From Cumulibacter soli (GTDB lineage Bacteria; Actinomycetota; Actinomycetes; Mycobacteriales; Antricoccaceae): a stretch of DNA of 64,000 nt. Both the position numbers and the translations under genes were made by a program. The stretch is from positions 186,001-250,000 of the forward strand of contig NZ_SMSG01000004.1 of the NCBI RefSeq assembly GCF_004382795.1, read 5' to 3'. This document shows positions 35,225 through 44,620 of this stretch, piece after piece. Each line of letters begins with the position of its first letter. The stretch's first letter is position 1. The notes under the pieces are model-generated. The model saw only the letters and a program-made list of their open reading frames with translations, had not been told where the DNA came from and did not search any database.

Positions 35225-35240
35225 CTGACCGCTCGTTCAG
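35225..35240. promoter_or_regulatory. TetR-type operator candidate
   Basis: CTGACCGCTCGTTCAG is an imperfect 16-base palindrome (six of eight pairs) resembling the common TGACCG-N2-CGGTCA class of TetR sites. It lies 12 bases upstream of the quinone oxidoreductase start, in the divergent promoter region it shares with the DUF1801 gene. Confidence 0.4.
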
Positions 35241-35335
35241 CTGGCGATTCGGGCCCACGATCTGGCACTCCACACCCGCGAGTTACGGCTCGCGCTGTGG
35301 CCGGTAGCGGGCATGCGCTCCCCTACACTGAGCTG

Positions 35336-35989
35336 ATGGCTGACGTGCCCTTTCCCCGAACTAGTGCCCCCGCGAGCCGCGCGCTCGCGTCCGCGGGTTA
35401 CACCCATCTCGGGGAATTGGCCGGCGTGCCGATGCGCGATGTTCTCGCGCTGCACGGTATGGGTCCGAAAGCGATCGGGCTCCTGCGTCGCGCGATGACT
35501 GAACATGGTTGGGAGTTCGCCGACGACGATGCGAGTGTGGGCGCGAGGGCCGGCGGGCTGGTGGCGATCGAAGATGGACGTAAGCCCGAACGTAACGCAA
35601 ACGCGACCGAGCCGACCGGCATCGAACCCGCCGCCTGGATCTCAGCGCTGCCCAAGAAGCGTCAACGCGAGGACGGTGCGGCGCTGTTGACGTTGTTCGC
35701 CGACGTCACCGGCGAGGACCCCGTGATGTGGGGACCGTCAATCGTCGGGTACGGCGCGGTGCACTACACCTATGAGTCAGGCCGCGAAGGCGATATGCCG
35801 CGCGTCGGTTTCAGCCCTCGATCAGCCTCCAACTCGCTGTACGGGCTCAGTGGTCACGACGACGTATTGGCACGCCTGGGTAAATACCGCGCGGGCGCCG
35901 GCTGCCTCTACATCAACAAGCTCGCGGACGTCGAGCAGGACGTGCTGCGCGAGCTCATCGCGCTCGGCTGGCGATCCAACGCACCGTGA
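35336..35989 (+). CDS. DUF1801-domain protein with N-terminal helix-hairpin-helix
   Basis: About 217 residues. The first 65 form a helix-hairpin-helix-like module (AGYTHLGELAGVPMRDVLALHGMGPKAIGLLRRAM), followed by a linker and a DUF1801 domain (QREDGAALLTLFADVTGEDPVMWGPSIVGYGAVHYTYESGREGDMPRVGFSPR...SLYGLSG...YRAGAGCLYINKLADVEQDVLRELI). Neither part has a proven biochemical role. ATG at 35336 begins exactly at the module; the open frame extends upstream over the opposite-strand gene but that part is not real. The stop lies about 30 bases before the helicase gene, so the two may be co-transcribed. Confidence 0.82.
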   Translation: MADVPFPRTSAPASRALASAGYTHLGELAGVPMRDVLALHGMGPKAIGLLRRAMTEHGWEFADDDASVGARAGGLVAIEDGRKPERNANATEPTGIEPAAWISALPKKRQREDGAALLTLFADVTGEDPVMWGPSIVGYGAVHYTYESGREGDMPRVGFSPRSASNSLYGLSGHDDVLARLGKYRAGAGCLYINKLADVEQDVLRELIALGWRSNAP

Positions 35990-36020
35990 AGCCTCGGCGT
36001 CGCCGTGATTGGATTGCAGC

Positions 36021-38609
36021 ATGAGACGGCTGGACGAGCGGCTTGGATCGGCCACCGGTCCAGACGATATCTACGACATCTTCACCGGCTGGGCAACCGA
36101 CGCCGAGATCGAGTTGTACCCGCACCAAGACGAGGCGATTCTTGAACTACTCGGTGGCGCACATGTTGTGCTCGCTACGCCGACTGGCTCTGGGAAGTCG
36201 CTGGTCGCCTCGGCCGCGATCCTGAACACGCTTGCCAATGATGGGGTCAGTTTCTACACGGCGCCGATCAAGGCGCTGGTCAACGAGAAGTTCTTCGACC
36301 TGTGTCGGCTGTTCGGACCACAGAATGTCGGCTTGCTGACCGGCGACTCGTCGGTGAACGCGGACGCGCCGATCATCTGCTGCACCGCCGAAGTGTTGGC
36401 GAACCTGGTACTTCGCGAGGGCGCCCAGGCTGACGTCGCGATGGTCGTGATGGACGAGTTCCACTATTACGGCGAGTTCGATCGCGGGTGGGCATGGCAG
36501 GTGCCGCTACTGGAACTTCCGAAGGCACAGTTTCTACTGATGTCTGCAACGTTGGGCGACGTCACTGATATTCGAAAGGATCTGACTCGCCGTACCGGCC
36601 GCGAAACTGCGCTCGTGGCCGATGCGCCACGTCCAGTACCGCTGACATTTCGCTGGGCGATGACGCCCGTTGGCGAGACCCTGCAGGAACTACTCGAGGG
36701 TGGCGACGCCCCGGTGTACGTCGTGCATTCCACGCAGCAAGCGGCGATCGAACACGCGAAATCTCTGCTGAACACCAAGGTAACCACCCGCGATCAGCAG
36801 GACGCGATCGCCGATAAGATAGGCGATTTCCGGTTCGGAGCCGGGTTTGGAAAGACGCTGTCGCGGTTGCTGCGCTCAGGGACCGGCGTCCATCACGCGG
36901 GAATGCTGCCTAAGTACCGGCGTCTGGTGGAGCAGCTCGCGCAGGCCGGGTTGCTGCGCATCGTCTGCGGCACCGACACGCTCGGTGTCGGTATCAACGT
37001 GCCGATCCGCACAGTGCTGTTCACCGGACTGGCCAAGTTCGACGGCAGCCGTGATCGAGTCCTCAAGGCGCGCGAGTTCCAACAAATTGCTGGGCGCGCC
37101 GGCCGCGCCGGATACGACACGGCCGGGTACGTGGTTGTCCAGGCGCCCGAGCATGTGATTGAGAACGAGCGCGCGAAAGCCAAATCGGACGCCAAGAACG
37201 CCGCCAATCCCAAGAAGAAAAGCAAACCGCAGTTGCGTAAGCCTCCTCCCGGAACGGTGGTGTGGAGCGAGCAGACCTTCGACAAACTCGTGAATGGCAG
37301 TCCTGAGGCGCTACGTTCGCGGATGAAAGTCGACAACTCGATGCTGATCAACGTGATCTCCCGCGAGGAGGACCCGTTCGTCGTGCTGCGTCGATTACTC
37401 ACTGACAATCATGAACCCCGCTCGAGCCAGCTAAAGCTGGTGCGGCGCGCGCTGAGGTTGACGCGCAGCCTGGTGCGCAGCGGCGTGGTGCAACGACTCG
37501 ACAGCGTCGACGAGTTTGGGCGGAGGTACGTACTCCCGCCGGACCTGCCTGCAGATTTCGCCTTGAATCAACCGCTGTCTCACTTCGCCCTCGCCGCGTT
37601 AGACCTCTTGGACGCTGAAGATCCCGGATATGCCTTGGATGCGGTCTCCGTGATTGAGTCAGTTCTCGAGGCACCACGCGTCATCCTGTTCGCACAACAA
37701 CGAGCCGCACGCGGAGAGGCGATCGGCGAGTTGAAGGCGGACGGCGTCGACTACGACGAGCGAATGCGTCTGGTCGAGGACATCACGTGGCCGCAGCCGT
37801 TAGCTGAACTCCTGGGCGCTGCTTTTGAAACATATCGCCAAGGTCACCCCTGGGTACCGGAGGATGCGCTTGGCCCCAAGTCGATCGTGCGGGAAATGTA
37901 CGAGCAGGCGATGGGGTTCAACGACTTCATCAGCCGCTATCAGATCGCGCGATCAGAGGGTCTGTTGCTGAGGTACCTCACCGACGCCTACCGAACGCTA
38001 CGACAGACACTGCCGGACGACGCTTGGACCGAAGAGCTCACCGATCTGGAGTATTGGCTTGGCGAGGTGATCCGACAGGTCGACTCCAGCTTGCTGGATG
38101 AGTGGACAGCGCTGAGCAACCCGGACGCTGTCATCGTCGAGCGCGAGGAGCCCGTGAACAAGCCGATCCCACTGTCGCGCCAGGATCGTGCGCTGCGCGT
38201 GATGGTGCGCACAGCGATGTTCCTGCGGGTGCAGCACGTCGCTTTCGATCGTGTGGATGCGCTGGTAGCGCTGGAGACTGGAGCGGCCGCGAAATGCTCA
38301 CCAGAGCGCAGCGCCGTCATGGATCGGGCCGCCTGGGATGCCGCGCTCGATGCCTACTTCAGCGAACATGACGATGTGCTGACCGATGGTAATGCTCGCG
38401 GACCGGCGCATCTAACTATCGAGCCAATCGAGGGGCCGCCGCCGGGTGGGGACGACGACGCGATCGCGCGGCTATGGTCGGTGCGGCAGACGCTGGCGGA
38501 TCCAGAAGAGCACCATGATTGGGTAATCGATGCTGTCGTGGATCTCGACGCCACCGACGAGGCTGGCGAGTTGGTCATGCTCACCACCGCGATGCACCGA
38601 CTCGGCTAG
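36021..38609 (+). CDS. DEAD/DEAH-box RNA helicase with DUF3516-type C-terminus
   Basis: About 862 residues, an SF2 helicase of the Ski2-like branch. Motif I is ATPTGSGKSL, Ia TAPIKALVNEKF, II VMDEFHYYG (DEFH), III LMSATLGD, and V/VI appear as VGINVPIRTVLFTGL and QQIAGRAGRAGYD. The 400-residue C-terminal region has a Lys/Pro-rich linker then a long helical domain. Such proteins are taken to remodel structured RNA; the natural target is unknown. ATG at 36021 is preferred over TTG at 36009. Ends 77 bases before the convergent carboxylase gene. Confidence 0.88.
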   Translation: MRRLDERLGSATGPDDIYDIFTGWATDAEIELYPHQDEAILELLGGAHVVLATPTGSGKSLVASAAILNTLANDGVSFYTAPIKALVNEKFFDLCRLFGPQNVGLLTGDSSVNADAPIICCTAEVLANLVLREGAQADVAMVVMDEFHYYGEFDRGWAWQVPLLELPKAQFLLMSATLGDVTDIRKDLTRRTGRETALVADAPRPVPLTFRWAMTPVGETLQELLEGGDAPVYVVHSTQQAAIEHAKSLLNTKVTTRDQQDAIADKIGDFRFGAGFGKTLSRLLRSGTGVHHAGMLPKYRRLVEQLAQAGLLRIVCGTDTLGVGINVPIRTVLFTGLAKFDGSRDRVLKAREFQQIAGRAGRAGYDTAGYVVVQAPEHVIENERAKAKSDAKNAANPKKKSKPQLRKPPPGTVVWSEQTFDKLVNGSPEALRSRMKVDNSMLINVISREEDPFVVLRRLLTDNHEPRSSQLKLVRRALRLTRSLVRSGVVQRLDSVDEFGRRYVLPPDLPADFALNQPLSHFALAALDLLDAEDPGYALDAVSVIESVLEAPRVILFAQQRAARGEAIGELKADGVDYDERMRLVEDITWPQPLAELLGAAFETYRQGHPWVPEDALGPKSIVREMYEQAMGFNDFISRYQIARSEGLLLRYLTDAYRTLRQTLPDDAWTEELTDLEYWLGEVIRQVDSSLLDEWTALSNPDAVIVEREEPVNKPIPLSRQDRALRVMVRTAMFLRVQHVAFDRVDALVALETGAAAKCSPERSAVMDRAAWDAALDAYFSEHDDVLTDGNARGPAHLTIEPIEGPPPGGDDDAIARLWSVRQTLADPEEHHDWVIDAVVDLDATDEAGELVMLTTAMHRLG

Positions 38610-38686
38610 CCAACCAGCGCTCCCGATCCACTAGACGTCCGCCACCGGCCGCCCCACCTCCCGGGCGCGACCGCGCCTATCCACAC

Positions 38687-41600
38687 TCACCAGGTGTCGA
38701 CGAACGGATACTTCTTCTCGGTGCGCGGAGCGGTCGGCGGCAGCCGGCGCATACTGTCGGCCAACCATTCTCGGGTCTCGGCGGGGTCGATCACGTCGTC
38801 AATTCCGCCGCCAACGGCCACGTTCACCGCCCGCGCGGCCTCGTACGCGGCGTCCACCTGTTTTTGGAACTGTTCGCGCCGCTCGTCCGGGTCCTCGATG
38901 GCCTGTAGTTCCTTGCGATACCCCAACTTCACCATGCCCTCGATGTTCATCCCGGCAAACTCTGCGGAAGGCCACGCCACCGAGAAGAAGCCGACCAGGG
39001 TGCTGGCCCCGAACATCGCCTGCCCGCCAAGCCCGTAGGCCTTCCTGATGGCCACCGCGAACAGCGGCGTGGTCATATTCGCGCCGACGTTGAACAACCT
39101 GGCACAGTGCCGCACGAGGGCCTTGGATTCTGCCTCCGGACCAACCATCATTCCGGGGCAGTCGATCAGGCTTAGCACCGGAATGTCGAATGCGTCGCAC
39201 AGTTGCATGAACCGTGCGGCCTTATCGGCGCCGTCCGAGTCAATGGCGCCCGCCAGGTGATGCGGGTTGTTCGCAATAACTGCCATCGGGCGACCCTCGA
39301 CACGGATGAACGAGGTGATGATGCCGATCCCGAAGTCACGCCGGATTTCCAAGACCGAGTCGACGTCGGCGATGAGCTCGATGATCTCGCGCATCTCGTA
39401 TAGGCGCTTCCCGCCCTCGGGTACGACGTGACGCAGCAGTCGTTGGTCGTGCGCCTCCCACTCGTCGACTGGCCCCTGGAAGTAGGAGAGGTACTTCTTT
39501 GCGACGTCGACCGCTTCCTCCTCATCCTTGACCAGGATATCGATGACCCCGTTCGGTGACTGCATCGACGGCGGTCCGAGTTCCTCCGGTGTGTACATAC
39601 CGAGCCCACCGCCCTCGATCATCGCCGGGCCGCCCATCGCCGTCGTCGAGGACTCGGTGGCGATGATGACGTCGGCGCAGGCCAAGAGCGCAGTGTTTCC
39701 GGCGAAGCAACGTCCGTTAGTGATGCCGATTACCGGAACCAGCCCGCTGAGTTTCGAGAACGTCACGAAGGTATAGACGTCCAAGGCCGGACCGGGACCC
39801 AACTTGTCGTCCCCGGGCCGCCCGCCGCCGCCCTCGGCGAATAGGACCAGCGGGATTCGGAAACGATGACAAAGTTCGTAAAGCCGATCCTGCTTGTAAT
39901 GGTTCATTCCGCCCTGAGTACCCGCCAGGACCGTGTAGTCGTACGAGACGACCATCGCCCGTGAACGCTCGTCATCGAACAGGTCACCATTGATCGAACC
40001 GGTACCGCCAACCAGCCCGTCGGCGGGCGAGATCTTCTTCAACGTCTCTTCGTCATCCCGAGAACGCCGTCGGGCGACGACCAACGGCCAGTACTCCTTG
40101 AAAGAGCCTTCGTCGAGCAGGTGCGCGATGTTCTCCCGCGGGGTGCGGTACCCGAAAGAGTGCCGCTTGTCGACCGCCGCCGTGCGGTTCTCGTCGAGGA
40201 CGAGCGCCCTGCGATCGAAGAGTTCCTGCAGATCGTCACGGATATGGTCCGGATCAACCTGGGCACCAGCGTTATCGACAGCCTCGGCATCGTTGTCGAT
40301 CTGATCGAGCCGTACGACCGCTTCGCCTTCGTACACGATGTTGCCGACGTCGGTCGGTATCTCGTATACCCGCCCGGTGGTGCCGGCACGGAGCACATGC
40401 TCCATCTTCATCGCCTCGATCACGGCGACCTGTTGGCCCTTTCGTACGACGTCCGAGACGTTGACGTCAATCGAAATGATCGTGCCTTGCATCGGGGCCG
40501 GCACCTCTGCGACCTCGCCGTCGCCAATCGCCGACGAAGGCGCCCGCACCGACGTTTGAGCGACCGGCTCCGGGGGCTGGGACGTGCCAGTGAAGTCGAA
40601 GAGCGCCAACGGGTCGGCACTGACCGCCTGTGCGCTGCGGCCGTCCGCCCGTTGTGGGGCGGTCACCGTTGTCACCGCCGACTCGACCATCGACAGCGGC
40701 GGGTTGGCCTCAGTCCACGCTTCTGCCGCCCGGACCAGTTCGGCCACATGATCGTCCACAAACCGCGTATAGAACCGGTCGGCCAGGACATCCGGGTGGG
40801 CGAGGATTGCCTGCAGGAAGGGGATGTTGGACGTGATGCCGTCCATTCTGAAGTCCCGCAGCGCTCTGCGCAGTCGCTTGATTGCGTCCCCGACGTTTCG
40901 TGAGCCCGAGTGGACGACCACCTTGGCCAGCAGCGAGTCGAATGCCGGATTCGTTCGGTACCCCGCGTATCCGAAACCGTCCACACGCACACCGGGACCG
41001 CCGGGCGGCTCGTAGGTCTGAAGCAGTCCTCCGCCTGGTCTGATCGCCCCGTCCTCGGCGAGTACCTCCAAGTTCACCCGCGCCTGGATCGCATAGCCCC
41101 GGGGCTCGAGCGGCGTACCGCCCAGGCCGATCTCGTCGATCGTCGCGCCCTGTGCAAGCTGGATCTGGGCCGCGACGATGTCGACGCCGGTGACTTCCTC
41201 AGTCACCGTGTGCTCGACCTGAAGCCGCGCGTTGGCTTCGATGAAGACGAATTGAGTTCCGTCGCTCTCCGGCCCGACATCCAGCAGAAACTCGAAAGTG
41301 CCCGCGTTGGCGTATGCCGTGTGGCGCGCGAGCGCCAGCGCGGCGTCGATGATTTGATCGCGGACAGCGTCCCCGATCCCGGGTGCGGGCGCCATTTCGA
41401 GCACCTTCTGGTGCCGCCGCTGCAGGCTGCACTCTCGCTCCCCGAGTGACGCCACCGCGCCGTACATGTCGCCCAGGACCTGGACCTCAATATGCCGGGC
41501 GCGAGCGACGAATTCCTCCACATAGACCTCATCCGACCCGAATGACATCGCCGCTTCGGACCGGCACCGCGCGTACAGGTCCTCAAGTTCAGCCGCATCG

Positions 41601-42118
41601 CTCACGACTCGTGACCCGCGACCTCCGCCTCCCGCGATCGCCTTGATCATCATCGCGCGCCCAGCTGGAAGACCGGCGAAGAACTCGGCCGCCTCATCGA
41701 GCGACACCGCCCGGTCGATCCCGCGCATTACCGGTACGCCTGCCTCGAGTGCGGCTGCCCGAGCCCGGCCCTTATGACCGAACAACTCCAGGTGTTCGGT
41801 TTTCGGGCCGATAAAGGCGATTCCGGCATCGGCGCACCGTCGAGCGAACTCTGCGCTTTCAGCCAGGAAGCCGTACCCCGGATGGATCGCCTCAGCACCT
41901 GCAGAAGTAGCCGCTTCCAGCACCGCGTCGATATCGAGGTACGAACGTGGTCCCTTGCCCGGCAGGGCCACGGCCTCATCGACCCGCTGAACATGCAGGC
42001 TGTCCGCGTCGTCGACGGAATACACGCCTATAGTTCGGATCCCAAGTTCGGATGCCGCCCTGCTGACACGAAGCGCGATTTCCCCTCGATTGGCTATCAA
42101 GATTGACCTAAACGTCAT
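38687..42118 (-). CDS. Single-chain biotin-dependent acyl-CoA carboxylase (second paralogue)
   Basis: About 1143 residues carrying all activities. Residues 1-445 are biotin carboxylase (ANRGEIALRV, ATP-grasp loop KAIAGGGGRGSR, and VEHTVTEEVTG). A biotinyl domain has VIEAMKMEH with the biotin Lys near 571. The last 500 residues are a crotonase-fold carboxyltransferase (GGGGRPGDD, NGRCFAGN, DCPGMMVGPEAE, VAWPSAEFAGMN). The layout matches the single-chain long-chain acyl-CoA carboxylase type known from mycobacteria. It should biotin-carboxylate an acyl-CoA, forming a dicarboxylyl-CoA. ATG at 42118 has GAGGAGA upstream. It closes the cluster. Confidence 0.93.
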   Translation of the reverse strand: MTFRSILIANRGEIALRVSRAASELGIRTIGVYSVDDADSLHVQRVDEAVALPGKGPRSYLDIDAVLEAATSAGAEAIHPGYGFLAESAEFARRCADAGIAFIGPKTEHLELFGHKGRARAAALEAGVPVMRGIDRAVSLDEAAEFFAGLPAGRAMMIKAIAGGGGRGSRVVSDAAELEDLYARCRSEAAMSFGSDEVYVEEFVARARHIEVQVLGDMYGAVASLGERECSLQRRHQKVLEMAPAPGIGDAVRDQIIDAALALARHTAYANAGTFEFLLDVGPESDGTQFVFIEANARLQVEHTVTEEVTGVDIVAAQIQLAQGATIDEIGLGGTPLEPRGYAIQARVNLEVLAEDGAIRPGGGLLQTYEPPGGPGVRVDGFGYAGYRTNPAFDSLLAKVVVHSGSRNVGDAIKRLRRALRDFRMDGITSNIPFLQAILAHPDVLADRFYTRFVDDHVAELVRAAEAWTEANPPLSMVESAVTTVTAPQRADGRSAQAVSADPLALFDFTGTSQPPEPVAQTSVRAPSSAIGDGEVAEVPAPMQGTIISIDVNVSDVVRKGQQVAVIEAMKMEHVLRAGTTGRVYEIPTDVGNIVYEGEAVVRLDQIDNDAEAVDNAGAQVDPDHIRDDLQELFDRRALVLDENRTAAVDKRHSFGYRTPRENIAHLLDEGSFKEYWPLVVARRRSRDDEETLKKISPADGLVGGTGSINGDLFDDERSRAMVVSYDYTVLAGTQGGMNHYKQDRLYELCHRFRIPLVLFAEGGGGRPGDDKLGPGPALDVYTFVTFSKLSGLVPVIGITNGRCFAGNTALLACADVIIATESSTTAMGGPAMIEGGGLGMYTPEELGPPSMQSPNGVIDILVKDEEEAVDVAKKYLSYFQGPVDEWEAHDQRLLRHVVPEGGKRLYEMREIIELIADVDSVLEIRRDFGIGIITSFIRVEGRPMAVIANNPHHLAGAIDSDGADKAARFMQLCDAFDIPVLSLIDCPGMMVGPEAESKALVRHCARLFNVGANMTTPLFAVAIRKAYGLGGQAMFGASTLVGFFSVAWPSAEFAGMNIEGMVKLGYRKELQAIEDPDERREQFQKQVDAAYEAARAVNVAVGGGIDDVIDPAETREWLADSMRRLPPTAPRTEKKYPFVDTW

Positions 42119-42217
42119 TGATCTCTCCTCTACCGAAACGGCGTTTCGTGACGTAGCGAGTCCATTGGAGTTGCCGCATCGCGGCGGCACATTGCATTGC
42201 CCTTCCTGCGGCACGAC

Positions 42218-44620
42218 TCACTTCAGAATCCCGCGGGAAAACAGATCGTTCACGGCATCCTCGGAGAATCCCAGCTCTCCAAGGACCTCGGCCGTGTGTT
42301 CACCCAGGTTCGGATATCGCCGACTCGGAACGACCGACCCACCCGGGCGAATGAACTGGTTCTGAGACATGAGTGGGTATCCGAACGGGTGGGTGTGTTC
42401 CGTCCACCTCCGATGCATGCCGGCATCGTGATAAAGATGATCGGCAACATTCTCCAGTGGCACCGCGGGCACCCCCGCGGCCTGCAATTGTTCGGACAGT
42501 TCCCACCTGACGCACTTCTTAGTAGCGTCCTCAACAACACGCTCTACCTCGTCTTGATGAGCCAGGCGGGTACTAGCGAGAGCGAACCGCTCGGCACACT
42601 CGAGGGGAATCGAGAGCACTCGACACAGATCCCGCCACTCGCCATCGGAGCGGATCGACAACGCGAGCCATTCGTCGTCCCCCTGGCATCGAAAGATGCC
42701 GTGCGGCGCCATCGACAGGTCGCGATTTCCACGACGCTTCGGATCCTGGCCCTCGAACTGAGCATCAGCAAGCGTCGTACCAGTCATCCACAGCGTGGAT
42801 TCCAGCATGGCGGCGTCAATGTGTTGGCCCCGACCACTGCGCTGGCGCTCGTAGAGCGCCGCGAGGACGCCCTGTACTGCGAACAGCGGGGTGAAGAAGT
42901 CGGCGATCATCACCCCCACGCCTCTCGGCGGGTTCTCTGGGAAGCCGGTCAGCATGTTAATGCCGCCGTACGCCGCGACACCGGATCCAATCGCGCCGAA
43001 GCCGCTGCGCGGACCATCGGAACCGACCGCGGGGATGCTGAGAACAATTAACTCGGGACGATCGGCCAGCAGCGACTCTGGGTCAAGACCCCATTTCGCC
43101 ATCGCCCCGCCCCGGAAGTTTTCGATCACTACATCGGCCCAACCGATGGCCTTTCGCGCGATCTCGACGCCTTCTGCCTCACGCATGTTCACGGCCAGGC
43201 TTCGTTTGTTGCCGCCAGCCAAGTTCTGGTGCGAGTTGGTATCGATTGTCTGCAGCCCGGGTGGGTGATTACCGATCTCACGTGCGAGGTCCTGGCGCGT
43301 GCTGGACTCCAGACGTACGACATCGGCCCCCATGTCCGCCAGGAACCTAGCCGCGATCGGACCAGCCAGCATCCAAGTAAAGTCCGCGACCCGTAGGCCT
43401 TCGAGCGGGAGCCTGCCGGTCTGCGATACCGCGCTGCGGCCGCCCTGTCGACGAGCACTCTCCTGCAGCCACTCGGCCAGCATCGCCGGATCATGCGCTC
43501 CGGGTCGCGGCGGCGCCGTCGGCCGCGGCAACGTCGCATGACTGAAGACCAACGGCGCGCGCGGGACGACGACCGGTGACGGGCTATCCGGCACGGCACT
43601 GAACATGTTCCGTGCGAGGAGTTGGGGGTCGGACAGCAGATCGGTAGCACCCAACACCGGGGTGACCATGATCAGACGTGACTGACCCGATTGAACGACC
43701 TCGTCGGCGGTGTACCTCGTGCATAGCTCCGCCATCGTCTCGGCCAATTGCTGGATGCGTTCGAAGTAGTACTCGTAATCGAGCCATGCCGGATCGTGAT
43801 AGGTCTCCCCCAGACGCTCCTGTTGAAACCAGGCGATCACCTGCTTGTATCGCGCCCCGAAGAAGACCACGCTCACCCACCGGCCATCGGCGCACTGGAA
43901 GACGCCTCCGCGAGGGTTTTCAGCCCAGGAGGGCCGCGATGGAATGCGGTCGTGCCAGGTGAGATGGTTGACATCGCCAGTCTGGGCCGAGGCAAAGGCC
44001 ACCGCTTCCTGGGCGGTGACCTCGAACCACCCCGCGCGGCCCTGCAACGCGCGCGCGTTGACGCCGAGCAACCCCGCCAGCGACGCGGAGATCGCCGCAT
44101 ACGATTGAGAGAGCAACTCCTTCGGCTGCTCCGGTCGACCTTCGGCGCCGCCACATAACCAAGCCAACCCACCGGCGGCACTCAGCAACAGATCCGTCGC
44201 GGTCTCCCCGTTGAAGGGCGAGTCCGGCGGGAACGGGTCGAGCAAGACCAGAGCGACGTCAGGATGCTCCTCGGCGAACGCCTCGATCGAGATACCTAGT
44301 TGATCCATGATCGGGCGCCCCGGCGAGCAGATCACCAGGTCACTGCCGGTGATGAGCGCAGTCAACTCACGCCGACCGTCGGCACTGCTCGTGTCAATCT
44401 CGACGCTTTGCTTACCTACGTGGAGCGTGAGATCTCGCGCCTCTCGACAAGTGCCCGGCTCGGCACCGCGGTCGCTGTTAGGCCGGTCCACGCGCAACAC
44501 CGTCGCGCCGAGTGCTGCCAGGAACCTGCCGCCCAATGCGCCAGCCGAATCAGATAACTCGAGTACCCGCAATCCCGCCAACGGCGCACCGTTGGCATCC
44601 ACGTCGGAAGTTTCGCTCAT
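42218..44620 (-). CDS. Double-domain class III (CaiB/BaiF) CoA-transferase
   Basis: 800 residues, twice the usual length, made of two CaiB-type domains (about 1-395 and 400-800). Each starts with a CaiB-type N-terminus (LAGLRVLELSD; LEGLRVADFTW). The C-terminal copy keeps the catalytic Asp (GVMIADFFTPLFA) and the GRGQHIDAAM stretch. At the same place the N-terminal copy reads LLSQSYAAISA, with Gln for Asp, so only one half is likely catalytic. It would transfer CoA to the pathway acid. The gene overlaps the upstream carboxylase gene by four bases (ATGA), a tight functional link. Confidence 0.9.
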   Translation of the reverse strand: MSETSDVDANGAPLAGLRVLELSDSAGALGGRFLAALGATVLRVDRPNSDRGAEPGTCREARDLTLHVGKQSVEIDTSSADGRRELTALITGSDLVICSPGRPIMDQLGISIEAFAEEHPDVALVLLDPFPPDSPFNGETATDLLLSAAGGLAWLCGGAEGRPEQPKELLSQSYAAISASLAGLLGVNARALQGRAGWFEVTAQEAVAFASAQTGDVNHLTWHDRIPSRPSWAENPRGGVFQCADGRWVSVVFFGARYKQVIAWFQQERLGETYHDPAWLDYEYYFERIQQLAETMAELCTRYTADEVVQSGQSRLIMVTPVLGATDLLSDPQLLARNMFSAVPDSPSPVVVPRAPLVFSHATLPRPTAPPRPGAHDPAMLAEWLQESARRQGGRSAVSQTGRLPLEGLRVADFTWMLAGPIAARFLADMGADVVRLESSTRQDLAREIGNHPPGLQTIDTNSHQNLAGGNKRSLAVNMREAEGVEIARKAIGWADVVIENFRGGAMAKWGLDPESLLADRPELIVLSIPAVGSDGPRSGFGAIGSGVAAYGGINMLTGFPENPPRGVGVMIADFFTPLFAVQGVLAALYERQRSGRGQHIDAAMLESTLWMTGTTLADAQFEGQDPKRRGNRDLSMAPHGIFRCQGDDEWLALSIRSDGEWRDLCRVLSIPLECAERFALASTRLAHQDEVERVVEDATKKCVRWELSEQLQAAGVPAVPLENVADHLYHDAGMHRRWTEHTHPFGYPLMSQNQFIRPGGSVVPSRRYPNLGEHTAEVLGELGFSEDAVNDLFSRGILK

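Noticed and set aside
34370-35335. Upstream in-frame extension of the DUF1801 gene
   Set aside because: It is antisense to the quinone oxidoreductase and has no protein features; the domain starts at the ATG at 35336.
38610-38686. Terminator between helicase and carboxylase genes
   Set aside because: The 77 bases are GC-rich but I find no convincing stem.
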